From assembly GCA_012295275.1 (NCBI GenBank), contig CM022679.1, positions 20,276,342 through 20,340,341 of the forward strand: a stretch of 64,000 nucleotides of DNA, in the 5' to 3' direction. Below are positions 50,501 through 63,130 of this stretch, piece after piece. The translations under genes were made by a program, and so were the position numbers. The notes under the pieces were generated by a model that was given only the letters and a program-made list of their open reading frames with translations, was not told where the DNA came from and searched no databases. This stretch comes from Chrysomallon squamiferum. Lineage: Eukaryota; Mollusca; Gastropoda; Neomphalida; Peltospiridae. The first letter of the stretch is position 1. The number at the start of each line of letters is the position of its first letter.

Positions 50501-51879
50501 CATTTTTAAGAAATACATATTAATGAAAAACCTTAAAGTTAAAAAATGTATTTAAATATATAAAATTTTAGAATTAATCACATTCATCTTAGTCTTTATA
50601 ACCTATGGATGTTTTATTCCAATAATTTTCAGTTTTATTGTGTTGTAAATATTGTTTGAGAAAATTATATTTGAAATATAATTTATATGTGTTCAGTAAA
50701 GAAATGTACTCTTGTACTAAAGATAATGTTTACTCTGTCATTTTGAAAGAGATTTGAATTTGTTATATTTGGTGATTGTGATAAAGCACTTTCATACTTC
50801 TTTTTAACTCAACATTTTAATAAACAGTACAGGATTCTTCATGATATAAAAATATATATATATATTTTTTGTACTATTTAGCATATTGTATTTGTTTTGT
50901 TTTTTCCAACACAGTGAAACAACAACAGTTGCAGGAAGCCCATATCTTATAGAACAAAGTAAAGCTCAGGAAATTTGCCTAAAGGTGAGAAATAATCTTG
51001 ATTCAAAAGACTTCTATATTAAAATGTTTTTGAGCACTGATTCTCAGCCAGGTCAGTGACTTCCCATGTGACACAACATGAACATAAGGCAGTGGTAGGA
51101 CATAAATGCTTATAACTAATCTATACAATTTCTGTCAAACTATAAAATTTAAAAAGTATTTTAAATGGGCTACTTAAAAAGAAAAGGTTGAAAACCTAGT
51201 GTTTTAGATGAATGCTTCTGTTTAATAAATTATTTAAAAATAAAGAGTTAACTAAACATAAATATTTTTGTTTCACAGAACGCTGCCCCAGGTCAGGCTG
51301 CTCCACTAGATGCAGAAGGTGAGTAGTAAAATAAAAGTTAATCTTGTATAATGTTCTGTTTTTAATCAATTTATCATCCATTCGAGTCAATACATTTGAG
51401 TTAGCAAGTCTGTTCAGCTCAGTGTACTTGTCATATTGCAGTAAAATACCTTAACTACATTATGTTACCAAACTGCAAACCTTTATTATTAATAAAGTAC
51501 AACAATAAAATAACAATATTAAAGAGATTCATATTTAATGTCATCTACATGTTATTTTGTTTATAAAAAAAAATATGAGAAAAAAAACAGTTCCTGAATT
51601 TGATGCCTTTGATGTTATCAGTGTTATGAAGATCTTACCAGTCATGTAAACAGGCCACAGAGCCACAGTATTTATTATCAGTTTTAGTTGGGCTTTTTTA
51701 TTTTATTTTATGGTCCAAATATAGAAATTACTTTTTGTTGATGTAAATAATTTTTTTTTTTTTTTTTTTGTTGTTGTTTATTTTAATTTATACAGTCTCA
51801 TTACAAAGATTATTATTTTTGTCAATATACATTATTTTGTTTTTCAGTGGATAAATGGTACTATGTAATAGGAAAGTAA
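44321..51879 (+). CDS. PPA: Inorganic pyrophosphatase (family I), complete, 12 exons
   Basis: Hydrolyses diphosphate to two phosphates with Mg2+, pulling biosynthetic reactions forward. Exons: 44321-44579, 45029-45147, 45602-45721, 46253-46339, 47971-48034, 48422-48484, 48819-48859, 49638-49724, 50366-50451, 50915-50984, 51279-51318, 51848-51879; total 1,068 nt, 355 residues. All phases match. Motifs: FHDIPL, the family signature D-S-D-P-L-D-V in exon 4 ([10 protein letters not shown]), [22 protein letters not shown], and [14 protein letters not shown]. The end DKWYYVIGK resembles the DKWF end of animal enzymes. The first ATG has a good Kozak context (aaacATGg). Residues 1-66 are Arg/Ser-rich and lack acidic clusters, like a mitochondrial presequence. 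The second Met (44519) gives 289 residues, the length of human PPA1. One A/T-rich intron per exon; intron 6 is GC-AG. Confidence 0.97.
46368..47202 (-). mobile_element. Tigger/pogo-like DNA transposon remnant in pyrophosphatase intron 4
   Basis: The left end cagtggtaccttaacttaca and the right end (reverse complement cagtggtacctcg...) are terminal inverted repeats of about 22 bp with few mismatches. TA flanks both sides, the target duplication of Tc1/mariner-superfamily elements. The antisense strand (46635-46958) encodes a fragment with [20 protein letters not shown] followed by VVDL and a -STFMICTLL- stretch. This resembles the N-terminal CENP-B/pogo-type helix-turn-helix of Tigger transposases. 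The remaining transposase is absent or decayed. The interior also carries a copy of intron 2 sequence (46520-46640). Confidence 0.8.
48271..48327. repeat. Long hairpin in pyrophosphatase intron 5
   Basis: Arms 48271-48291 (atttacttaacaggtaagca t) and 48307-48327 are reverse complements at 20 of 21 positions, with a 15-nt loop. The arms contain CAGGTAAG, a near-perfect splice donor, on both strands. It may be a tiny foldback element or a structured intronic RNA. Confidence 0.8.
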
Positions 51880-54800
51880 ACAGTTAAGAAATGTACCTGC
51901 CTATTCCACACACTGTTTGGCAGCAGTTTATTCCGTCAATTAGTGACTGACTGAGGGAACTCACAGTTGTTTAGAATTGCTTTACATGGTTGTTTTGTAT
52001 AATCTTGTCATACTTCAAAATTAAAGAAAAAACTTTTGTTATTTATCAAAACTTGTTAACTGCCAATAGCTTTAAAACATTTTTTTGTTGTTTTTGATTG
52101 ACTTGGCATGAAAAAACCACATGCATATCATTATTATATTATCATAATATTTACAAATTAAAATATCCATGTTTAGAAAGTTTTAAAACCCACCTTAGCA
52201 ACCAAGTTAATAATTCAGTCCGTATTTATGTTGTCAAATTTTTGTTGTAGAAACTGTTTCATGGTTTGTTAGTTGGTCATGTTGAGAATAAACATTAAGT
52301 CAGTTATAAGAAGCAGTAATTAATTATTATTTATGTTATAATTATAAAACCTTTGAATTGAATTTTGGTATTAACCTTTAATTCACAGTAAAATAATCAT
52401 TCATTATTTTGGTAAAAATCAGGATTACAAAAGAAGAAGATCAGTAATTTTTGTTAGTCTTCCTATAAAGTTAATACAAAATTAAATTACTAAAATTTCT
52501 TACATAAAAGCATTTCAGAACAACTAGTCTTAAACTGTTACCAAAATTTTGAAATTGTTTTATTGTACAATCATAAAGCATGGAGTTTCCCCAAATGATT
52601 TTATTTACAAATGAAAATATGCCTTAAATGTATGTATGTGTCGGTTGTAAGTTTGTTAAATATTTGTCATACTAGAATAACTTGTTTATAGGTTGTGGAT
52701 TAATTATCTTGTAGATTACTAGCGTTATGGTTCATTTAGTTCTCTGCTTTATTCTGAAATATTTAATACTTATCAACTGGTTTTACAGCCGTCTGGGTGA
52801 AAAGAAACTTTTAGATGCTTATCCTAGTATTATAATATTTATATACAGAGCTAGAAGAGGGTTTTTTAATATTTTAAATTTCTGATTTCATTTTGTAAAC
52901 TCTTTTACGATGTAGTAATTTTATTTTTAACTTTAATTAATGAAAAGAAAAAGTGATAAAAGCATTTTATTTTTTTAAAGATCTTTTCAATTTTGTTTTG
53001 ATCATGTTTTATATACATGTACCTGTGTATATTTTGGATTTAAAGTTATTTTTTAAAGTAAATTATTAAAAGGACGTTTTTACTGTTTAGTTCCTAATAC
53101 ATGCTGTTTTTTAAAAACTTTAACATACAAGATAATTTATAGCCTGTTTGGCCTGAAAATACATTTATCTACCAGAGGTAAATTTAGATTTATAATCATT
53201 AAAGAGTGTGTTTAATATTCATGTTTGTAAATGAAATTTGTAAATGTTATAAAACTCTTCTTTGGAGCAAAAGTAAACTCCAATTTAAGAAAATAAATAT
53301 GATAAATATTAATGATTTAAATAATGAATACTGAAAATCTCAGACTGATGAAAGAAGTGGTTTCAGTTTGTTGTTTTTTGTTTGTTTTTTGTTTTTTTAA
53401 AGTTAGCATGGAGGTGATTGATAAATAGTATATATCTGTTATAGTATATGTAGTCAAAGCAAAGTTTAAATATTACTGTTGAAAATATTTATAAAAATAT
53501 TAAAAATAAATAGTGTAAATTATCAGTTTGATAGTCTTTGTTATATTACTTTTTATGATCAACATACTTTTTGTCATAATTTTAAAAAGTATTAAAATAG
53601 AACATGTTTTTTTTAATATAAAACAAAGCAATTTGTTCTGAATTCAAAGTGTTAACTTTTATGATGGTTGTATTTGTTATGCACTTCTTCTGTATTAAAA
53701 AACAAATAATGAAAACAGTTTGATAACATTTTATAATTGTACGAGAAAATTCCATGTTGAATTTATTAACCGAAAATAATGTCCATGACTCCCAACTTTT
53801 AATACTGACTGTTAATTTGGGATAAGAAATGTCAGAAAAATTAGTGCTTGTTAAATTTGATTTTTATTATTTTATGCATGAATGACCAGTGATGTTTTGC
53901 ACTTTACAGATACAAACCGTAAGTGACCTATGTAATTCTAATTATTTTGAAAAATATTTATTTCTTGAGTATAAAAAGTAGATTTTTATATTAATGCGTT
54001 GTTGTTTATTTACTAGATTTACATTAACCAATAAAGTATTTGTAATCAATGCAGATTACATTCCCTTTATAGAAAACAAATCAGTATTTGTTACTGTGAA
54101 TGTAACGACATACATCTCAGAGTCTATAGAGTTAATTTGTTTCACCTTCTTTTCTTACTGGTATTATTGGCTGCAATAAGAAAACTAATCTGTTACTCAG
54201 AAAATGGATTGAAGTTTTCTGCAGACAAGAAGAATCTGACAATAGCATCCATTATTTTAAATTTTTATTTATATATCTTATCTTATATACAATTATTAAA
54301 AAAAAAAAGGAAACCAGCAAAGCTTCTTCATGATTATATATTAGAGAGAAAAAATATTTGCCTTATATCTGTTTAAAAAAAGTTGTTTGAATCCCCAAAA
54401 ATAAATACACTTCATTTGGCTTTTGTTGCCTACCACTGTTGAAATTTGTCTGAAAAACATACGTATTTAAATGTAATTTTCATCAGATAAACAAGCTGAT
54501 GCTTTAAAAAATGTAAATACTGTGCTGTTGTTACTTGAGAGATGTGAGCATTGTTAGCTTGATGCACCACTCTCAGCCAGTTCTCTGCAAATTTCATTTG
54601 TAGCAAGATACTGTTACCTTTACATTCATTTTCCTATATACTATTACAAATATTTTATATCAACTATTGATTTGTTAACTGATTTTCAATTTTGTATGGT
54701 TTTTACATTTATTGAATATTTCATTCCTAAAGTTAAAGTTTAAAAAAAAAAACTTATATTATATATATATATATTTGCCACTTCCAAAAACAAACCATAT

Positions 54801-55420
54801 ACTGTATGCACTAGGTTTCAAATATTTTAAATACAATTTAATAATTTTAAAAGGCTCCATAAATGTTTTTTTTGTTTTTTTTAATTTTAAATCATTATTC
54901 CTGCATTTTGAGAGGATATAAAGAATTGTTGACAATGCAACAGAATGTTTAAGAAATCATGAAAAAACATCAAACTATTTTCAGATATAACTGGTATGTA
55001 TATCGAGAACCGTGCAAGTATTTGCAGTAATATATTAAAAATTTCTTATTCATTAGAAAACTTTAAAAAAATTAAATATATATGAAAACAAGTATTTACA
55101 AATTTAGGTTTACTGACATTTACATATTAAATTTTTTACAGAGGACAATCTTGTACACATAAGTAGTGGAATGAGGATGAGTCTATAAATAATCACTGAT
55201 TTGTTTCTTGCCTTTGATGTTTATCTGTCAATATTAAAAATGAATCGATTTCCAATAAAAGTATTTTGTAAGAATATCGGAGTTTTGTTTTTATTAATAT
55301 TTATCATCAATGAGAACCATGTTTTTATTAATATTTATCATTATTATTATTTGTTTTGTTTTTTGTTGTTTTTGTTATACAGAAAGAGGACCATGATTTG
55401 GAATTTGTGACTGTTATGAC
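51880..55420. other. 3' UTR of pyrophosphatase and non-coding DNA
   Basis: Begins with the 3' UTR after TAA at 51877-51879. AATAAA candidates include one near 52288 (gagaataaacatt). The rest is A/T-rich with no ORF of credible composition. I could not place the transcript end. Confidence 0.5.
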
Positions 55421-55429
55421 TTTTAAATA

Positions 55430-55815
55430 CAGTCAACTTCATTACAAAACTCCACTATATACCACCATTCTCTTTTTTGTTGTTTTGTACTGGAAAAAAA
55501 AAAAAAAAAAACATACCATCTTGTATAGGCTGCCTCATATTAATGACTTGGACATCTGTCAAGGAATTCTTCGAGTATAAGTATTGCAGGCAATGTAAAT
55601 GGTTCTTAAATTTGTTATCAAAGGATCAAAATAAAGTTATCTATAACTCAGCTTAATTTTTCATATTTTCTAAAGCAACTAAATTCAGCTGGGTATTTGT
55701 GGGTCAGCAGTGAAGTTTGATGCAATACTAATTCAGAAAACTCGGTGTACCACTGAATTCGCTATAACAACAAAATGTTGAACACCAGTGTTGGTGTTAA
55801 AAAAATGTTTGACTG
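55430..55815. mobile_element. MITE-like element with CAGTCAA ends
   Basis: The left end, TA plus cagtcaacttcattacaaaa, and the right end, ...aaaatgtttgactg plus TA, form short terminal inverted repeats flanked by TA. The interior has inner sequence such as ctcggtgtaccactgaattc and cgctataacaac, typical of Tc1/pogo-derived MITEs whose ends read cagtcaaacctc-ttataac. No transposase is present. Boundaries are set by the TA dinucleotides. Confidence 0.55.
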
Positions 55816-55935
55816 TAGATGAAAAGTTTGTATGCTGAGCTGTCAAGTTCGTAGTGACAAGAGGTTATAGGTATCAAATAGTCTAAAAAGTGGAAAAGGT
55901 AACCTACCCATCCTTTCTATTCTTTTTTTTAACTA

Positions 55936-56742
55936 CCGTATATATGTGTATAAGTCGAATTTTTGGGAGACTATATTAAGGTAATATTTTGGGGGTCGAC
56001 TTATACATAGGTAATGCTTTTGTAGCTGTTGCCGAAGAGTCGCCATTTTGACTATTTTTTGCTACGGGATGCATCTAAAATAATCGCGGTCTTTCAGCTT
56101 TTCAAAAATATAATTTTATCGTATAAAATTTTTTGAAAAATTAAATAACAAAACCAAATATGAATGTAAAACATGATATTCTTCCGTTTAATTACATAAA
56201 AATACATTTTAAAGCGAGAAAACCGTCAGTACGGCGTTATGCCTTACGGCGTCTTGCAATGATCTAAGAATGCAGACTTCTCTGCCAAATTGCACTAAAT
56301 ATCGGTCCTAATTTCATAAACAAAACTCACTTGTTTAATTGTAAAGAATTTGGTGAAATAATATTGCAATCGTCATTAATATCCACTACCGACAAATTTT
56401 GTAAATCATAGAACGGTTAAATATAACGGTAAGTTAGGTCTCCATGTTAGACCTATTACATTAAAGAGATACTATTTATGATACATTTAGGCTATAGCTC
56501 GTGTAATACATGCATTTACGTTATTATGGTATGTTCGTGCAAATTACAGCTCGTGCAAGTTATGTTACAGTAGGCGTACAATGTAGGCCTTCATGGCACT
56601 GTCACACTGGTCTAAAAATAGTGACGGTGCCTGGAATCTACAGTCGACTTATACACAAGTAATACCTAAAATGACGCAATTTTTGGTCTTAAAATACATA
56701 TCGACTTATACATAAGGTCGCCTTGTACACAAGTATATACGG
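55936..56742. mobile_element. MITE with TA-CCGTATATA ends
   Basis: Left end ccgtatatatgtgtataagt and the reverse complement of the right end (ccgtatatacttgtgtacaa) match over about 20 bp, and TA flanks each side. Sub-terminal copies of tcgacttatacaNaagtaat occur at about 55996 and 56642. The interior is richer in CG than its surroundings and has no transposase ORF. This end sequence type (accgtat..cgcgtataagtcga) is known from Tigger/pogo-derived elements. Confidence 0.75.
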
Positions 56743-57250
56743 TAATAAATAAAAATTAATTTAAACAGTATTTTTAAAATTCTTTGATGATTCTTATTAG
56801 AAACATCAAGCATCTGCAAGCTATGAATCAGTCTTATGTTAAATTTATAACAAAATAATTTCTTACATTTAAAACTACTGAGAATTGTATATTCTTGTAT
56901 CAAGGTGTACATAAAGTAGGGACTGCCCCACAGTTAAATGCTGAAACTGATCATAGTCCAAGAAGTTTAAAACAAACTTTTTGATGAGGCAACCAGTTTA
57001 ATAACAAAAAATCTGATTGCTGGTGTAATTAAAAGCCTGTGATAACAGCTTTGAAGATGAGGTGATAGAATTCTTTCAGTTAATTATTTTTATTTTTATT
57101 TATTTTTGTTTTTATTTAAATATGAAAAGCAGAATTGATAGTAAATTTTTATTCTTGTTAAGATTGTAGTTTTTCTGATGGACTAACTGAACCAGATTTT
57201 CTGATGGGTCAAATTATCAACAAGATGACCACTGACACTGGAATAGTTAA

Positions 57251-57255
<5 letters not shown>

Positions 57256-57311
<56 letters not shown>
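57256..57311. repeat. Long poly(A) tract
   Basis: An almost pure run of about 56 A, followed by taaataaataaa. It could be the tail of a retroposed sequence, lying just left of a copy of DNA from 55.1 kb. Length is likely to be unreliable in an assembly. Confidence 0.8.
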
Positions 57312-57314
<3 letters not shown>

Positions 57315-60300
57315 AATAAATAAAAAATAAGTATTTACAAATTTAGGTTTACTGACATTTACAAATTAACAAATTTTACAGAGGACATTTATCCGTCTGC
57401 AATATTAAAAATGAATCTATTTCCAGTAAAACGAAAAAATCAAACTTATTATGATACAAATCAAGATAGTACAGAGTAGTTGTCTTGATGTTAGTATATT
57501 TTACATAGTTCCATTCATTATGACTGAAAACAGGACTTTCAAAAACTAAATGACTCTTTTTTTTTTTTTTTTTTTTATAAATGGCAGGAGCAGCTCATGA
57601 AATGATTTTTCTCTTTTTATTGTCAAAAATGAAATATTGCATATTAAAAAAATTCTCATCTATTGCCAGTATCAGTATAATTATAGAAAAGTAAAGTTTA
57701 ACCAGTGTAAATTGTCAGTCAGAAACCAGTGCATTCTTGATGATATAGACTGTGTGTTTGTTTATTATTTAATTTGCAATAATATGTGTCAAAGACTGAA
57801 TTTCATTGTAAATAAATATAATTTATTTTTACAAAACGTTTATATTGATCTTAATCATCAAGCGGTTGTTTACCATTATCTGAGATAGTAGCCAATCAAT
57901 TTTTAATTTTTATATATTTTCTTAGTTTGATTAAGTGATCTGTTTTAATGTTATTACACATTTTCTCAGCAAATGAATGAATTTATTGTGTATATATATA
58001 TTTTATTTTTTTTGTGTAGGATTCTGTCCTTGATGCATTTAAGAAAAATTTTGTATGTAATGTTTGCATGATTATGTGACAATATGTATATGCATATGTA
58101 TATCTGTTTTTTATGTATGTATAAAGATGCCTCTTTGTGTGACTGCAGTTCTGTAAACAACATGTCCTGGCTTTGTCAGCGAATGCGATTGTTGCAGGTG
58201 TGCTTCACAACAGCTTCATTTGGTTAACACGTTCCTGTTTTCATTCACTTCTCACGCTAACTGAAGATATAATTAGTCTTGATATTCATTGATAAAAGCA
58301 CACTTAAAGCTAGAATTGATGAATAATATAAAATTTCAGGGAAAGATTAGGCCTTTCATTATCCATCTTGATCTGTGAGTCAAGAGTTTTCACCTTTGAA
58401 GCTTAGAACGGAATTTGCAATGGATTTTTTTCATTTTAATTTAAAATTCATTTATTTCTATAATATTGGAGTTTTCTCTGAAAGTGTCATTTTTTTTTCT
58501 TCCCATTTTGTATGTAATAATATTTTTAAAATAGGTAAAAACTTTTTGTTTAAGAAGGTAAACAATCTTTCTTTTCTCAGAATAATTAAAATTTACCATT
58601 TATTGTAAGTAGGAAAATACCTATATATTTATTTATATTGTTTATTTATTTATTTATTTATTTATTTTGATTTAAATTTTGATTTGATAAATACACACAT
58701 CCAAAATATAAAACAGGGGTGTGCTAACTTTCTGATCTTACAGCGCTTTAACTTCACTGGAACTATGGCTGTACAAATTGTATTGTGATTGAGTAAAATC
58801 TGAAAGCATAACATAAATGATTTTGCATAATGTTCTAACAATGAACCTCTGCTGCAGATAATCAATGGGTTCATTTACATGTTTCCATGGGAATTGATTT
58901 CATCCCTCTATGATTCCCATTAAAGTCACAATAAATAGTTATTAATATTATTTATTACTTGAATGAATATTGGATGCCTTGTTGTGTGCAGCATCTAACA
59001 GTCATAGGAAATTCATGGTGTATGAGTGTTTATACTGACGTGTAGCCTTGTTACATTTCAAATCAGACATTAAGTGTGATGAGGCAACATCCTTGCCATG
59101 GCCGTAGGATGTGCACCCCTGTCACGAAACTTCAGAAATAATATTTAATTTATTTTCCCCTTCTTTCTTCTGCCCATTGTTTGTTTAGGACTGCCACTCC
59201 TAGTTGATTTTCTTGCATTTAGATGGCAGCACATGAGAATCATTCTGATGGCCTGATGTTAGTATTCTTTGTTTTATTTTTCTAAAACATGTCGCTAAAA
59301 TGAACCAAGGTTTTATTCAGTGTTATTGGTTTTGTTTCCGTAATTTCATACTGCATGTCAGGAAACAACTAAATAGCTGTACTACGTCATTTGTGTTGTT
59401 ATTTTGCCAATACATGTTCATTTGTAGAGCCTTGGGTTGCATCAGTAGGGAGCAATTATTAATTATTAGTGATCTCTTCATTGGTTTAAATAGTCATTGA
59501 TTTTACTAGAATTTTTGTAACACCAATGATGACTGGTAACAATAACAAATGTGTCAGAGTAGGTTACTTAACTTGCTAGGTCAGATTAATTTATTCTATT
59601 TCACAAATATTATTTAAATTTAAATAATTTCCCTTCTTCAGTTTAATTAACTTCATGACACGTTATTGTTATAATCCTGACATGACAATGATAATAATAA
59701 ATTATAGACTGTGATTGAGACACACATCATAGTCCAGAGCTTATTACATACCCTGATAACATAGTGATATCTTGAAGAAATGGTTTCTAGTCAAATCTCA
59801 TCAGCTTGGTTTATTATGATGCGTTTTCAACAAATAATATGACTTAGCAGTCTTGTTGTGTACAGAAATATAACATCATTTCCACTTGATCACGACATAT
59901 TTTGGTTACTGAGGCAGATTATTTAGTGATCATTACATTTTTTTTTAAAGTTTTCAGATGTGATAAAAATTGGGCAATACAAAAAAACAAAACATGAGTT
60001 GTATCCCCAGAAGCATGATGGGAATCCACAAAAGTAAGTTGCCTGCTTGACTTCAAATTGTTCCGTATTGAGTAGAAAATTTCACTAAATATCTTCAAAG
60101 CATTGGTACATTCCACTTTAAAATGCACAATGGGGCTAAATCAGATTATATGTCTTTCTTCTGGGAAGCTGTTACATGGATATGAGTTGTGTCTGTAAGG
60201 TAAGTAAGAATCCTCTAGTCCTGACCTTCATTATTTTGAAATAGAAGCTGCCAACACCAAATCCTCTAGTCAGACATGTAAGTAATGGTATGGAGCCTGT

Positions 60301-61200
60301 TGCCCAAAGCTAAAAACATCTCTAGATCCCCTCATACCTACAGTGCTAATGATCTGCCTGGGCCAGATAGCTTCAGCAAAGACCTCACCGAATGATACAG
60401 TATTGTAAAATACAGATACTTGATGTAAATAATGAAGATGAAATCAAAATAAAATGTATGGCTATCCTGGGCAGAAACACATTTTTCTGGTTTAGGACTG
60501 GTTTATTGTGACATAAGCTGGTATACAGACATAGATGCCATTTAGAAACCTACACAGGTAAATAGGCAACATTATAGAGCAGCAACTGAGAAGCATATGG
60601 ATCACTGTACTTACATTATGCCATGTTCTCCACACATTGTAACTGCTGAAATGTATAGTATATGGCAGGGGTTACACTGCTAAAGGTGTATTATAAATTT
60701 TAGGGTTAGTAAACCATTTACTGATTCATTGCTCCAGATTTGTCATTAGTTTTTGTAGTCACCATTTACAGTGTTTTCCTCTAGGTCACTGTTGTAAATA
60801 TATTAGAGGTTTAGTCAAAAAAAAAATAATAATAAAAATTTCTTTTAAATATCAATTTATATATTTGTAAACCTTTTTGCAATGATTTTGCTTGACTTTT
60901 ATGACTGATGCCTCTGTTGCTGCAATTACATTTAGTGCTACAGTTTGGTCTGACTTTTACTAATATTTGTCACTATTTTTAGTACAATTTAAAAAAAAAA
61001 AATAAAAAATAAAAAAATTTAATAGCTGTAGGTTTTAGAAATGAAATTTCTGTCCTTTTAAAGATGATGTTTCTTCGAACACAACAAATGTTCTAAATAA
61101 ATAAATAAAAATTTATTTAGGCAGGTATCCAAAAGAATTATAGAACAAATTTCAGATAACTGAAAAAATATAGGCAAATATTTAAAATAATTAATTATAA
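57312..61200. other. Non-coding stretch
   Basis: No gene seen. Contains a partial copy of 55089-55262 at 57329-57432, a poly(T) run near 57558, and at 58480-58600 sequence also found in pyrophosphatase intron 4. The part 60200-60660 has higher G+C than its surroundings but no sustained ORF. The ORFs listed by length here are A/T-driven and lack domain patterns. Confidence 0.5.
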
Positions 61201-61209
61201 GCCAGGTTG

Positions 61210-62500
61210 TTAGATGTGTTTTTAGTTAGCTCTGGAATTTTACTGACTTTTAACAGAATATATATTAATTCAGCAACAGACATGTTAACACACAAGTCAT
61301 TAAGATTCATAGTTTCAAGATACATGCTTTACAAGATACAAGATACATGCTTTACAAAAGGTCAAGAAAGTATATCACTGGGGCAAACGTAATTGTTTTG
61401 TCAGTTCATTTAAAAAGAATTTGAGGGATGTGGCCATTTTTAAAAAATACAAAAACTTATTTTACTGCACACAATCGGTTAATCAGTACTGTTGGTAATT
61501 TATTAGCAACTGACAAATTAAATGAGTTGACATTTACTTTCATTAACATACATGGTGCAAGCATTAAAGAGGAGCATTTTGTACACAACTGGATTCAGTT
61601 ACTGAGAAAATGGGAAACACATCATATATAATAAGTGGAGACTGGAATTTAATCTTAGACAGAGATGTAGATGCATCAAATTATAATAAATATTCCAAAA
61701 GCTAGAAAATAGGTTTTAAATCTAATCGAAGAATGTTATTTAGTTGATATCTAGCGATATCAACATCAAGATAGTAAATGATATATGTGGCAGCAAAAAA
61801 CTCCATTTAAAGTCATCTATATTTTATATTGGTTAGTGAAGTATTTAGTAATGTATATCTGCAGAACATCCATAGATACAGGCTACAGAACTGATCACAT
61901 GTCCTATACTTGAAATCAAATTTTCAGATATTGCAAAAGGGAGTGGATTTTTGAAATTTAATAAAAAAAAATTATATGATAAAAATTATGTTTTTATGGT
62001 CAAAGAAATTATTAGAAAGACTGTAAAACAACATGCAATATCAATTTCTTCTAACTTCAATACTACTATAATCACTGGCAAGTATATTGTTTTATATTTG
62101 AAACCATTTAGTTTCCATTGAAGAATTTTTAAATTTTTCCTAGTATAAATCTAAATGCAAACTGTTTGACATAAAATTAAATATTAATGTTTTTTGGAAA
62201 TTTTAGTGATGGAAATAAGAGGGAAAACAGTTGCCTTTGCATTTAAGGGAAAATAAAAAAAAAAGAGATGCAGAAAATAGAAAAAAGACAAAAAGAAAAA
62301 ATCAAAAACATTAATTTTCTACTCAGCGAAGCAGAGAGGATACAATGAAATAAATCATTATAAAATAGAACAGCAAAAATTAGTAAAACAGAAGAGGCTA
62401 AGAATTAAGTATAACAAAACAATTTTATTACTTAATAATATGAGGATGAAACATACATTTAGAAAAGAAGTATAATGAAAATTACAAAATAGGAAGGGTT
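61210..62500 (+). mobile_element. Decayed non-LTR retrotransposon (LINE), endonuclease region
   Basis: Frame-broken but recognisable order on the + strand. A leader with KKVYHWGKRNCFVSSFKKNL and DVAIFKKY (about 61350-61440) is followed by LLATDKLNELTFTFINIHGA and a -WIQLLRKWETHHI- segment (to about 61627). After a shift comes IISGDWNLILDRDVDASNYN (about 61629-61690), then LVDI and MWQQKTPFK, and YRTDHMS (about 61883-61903). GDWN and TDH correspond to the GD[FW]N and [ST]DH catalytic motifs of APE-type endonucleases. A Lys/Arg-rich stretch after 62200 resembles the linker before reverse transcriptase. At least three frameshifts and several stops; clearly dead. No reverse-transcriptase catalytic motif was found. 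Confidence 0.75.
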
Positions 62501-62827
62501 TTTTGTTGTTAGACAAGTTAAACAACATCAGACATAAAATATGACATCACATATAGTATAAAAATATAAAAATAAAATTAAAATATGAATACAAGTATCA
62601 TTTAGTAGGGAAAAGAAAATTATAGGTTTTTGTTTTTGTTTTTTTGTAACTAAGCAGACACATACACATCACAAGTAAGAATCAAAATATGACATCACAT
62701 ATAGTATAAAATAATAAAAATACAATTAAAAATTATTATTTGTGTTTTTTGTGTTGTTTTTGTATGTAAATGTAATACTTTGATTGTTTCCTAACTGTAA
62801 CTCTAAAATTAATTAATCTTCTTTCAG

Positions 62828-62996
62828 TGATGTCAGCTCGGTGAAGAGGAACTGTGAAACTGTTGACGAGGAAGAGGACAAGAAAGAATCTGCTTTCTTT
62901 GTGGAGAACAAGTCGATGATTCTACAAAAATTCAGTTCTCCATTTGTTGTACAGTTAGCAATTTTTAAAATACCGCTTTGTTTGTTTTTTCAGTGA
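62828..62996 (+). CDS. Weak candidate terminal exon, unknown protein
   Basis: After a good acceptor (aatcttctttcag) comes an open frame of higher G+C. It begins DVSSVKRNCETVDEEEDKKE, continues SAFFVENKSM, then turns A/T-rich and reaches TGA at 62994-62996. The first 30 or so codons look coding-like by base use. No upstream partner exon in the window, no known domain. It might belong to a gene continuing on the right, or to a decayed element. Confidence 0.2.
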
Positions 62997-63039
62997 AATG
63001 AGTTATTCTAAATTTCATTACATAAAATAAATTATGATC

Positions 63040-63130
63040 AAACCTCTTTATAACATCCCCTGGTTTGATGCTATCCCTGTTTACTGTCCCAACAATGCTT
63101 GAGCACCAGTTGTCTGGACGTACGTAAATT
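63040..63130. mobile_element. Possible transposon end fragment
   Basis: The text atcaaacctctttataacatcc and ggtttgatgctatccctgtt resembles the ends of TA-flanked DNA elements whose termini read cagtcaaacctcNttataac. No second end was found. The antisense ORF over it (62965-63153, starting MEDSKTRQIYVRPDNWCSS) may be a chance reading. Confidence 0.3.

Noticed and set aside
58140-58260. Possible tRNA-derived SINE
   Set aside because: G+C is locally higher but I could not find A- and B-box sequences or a foldable tRNA head.
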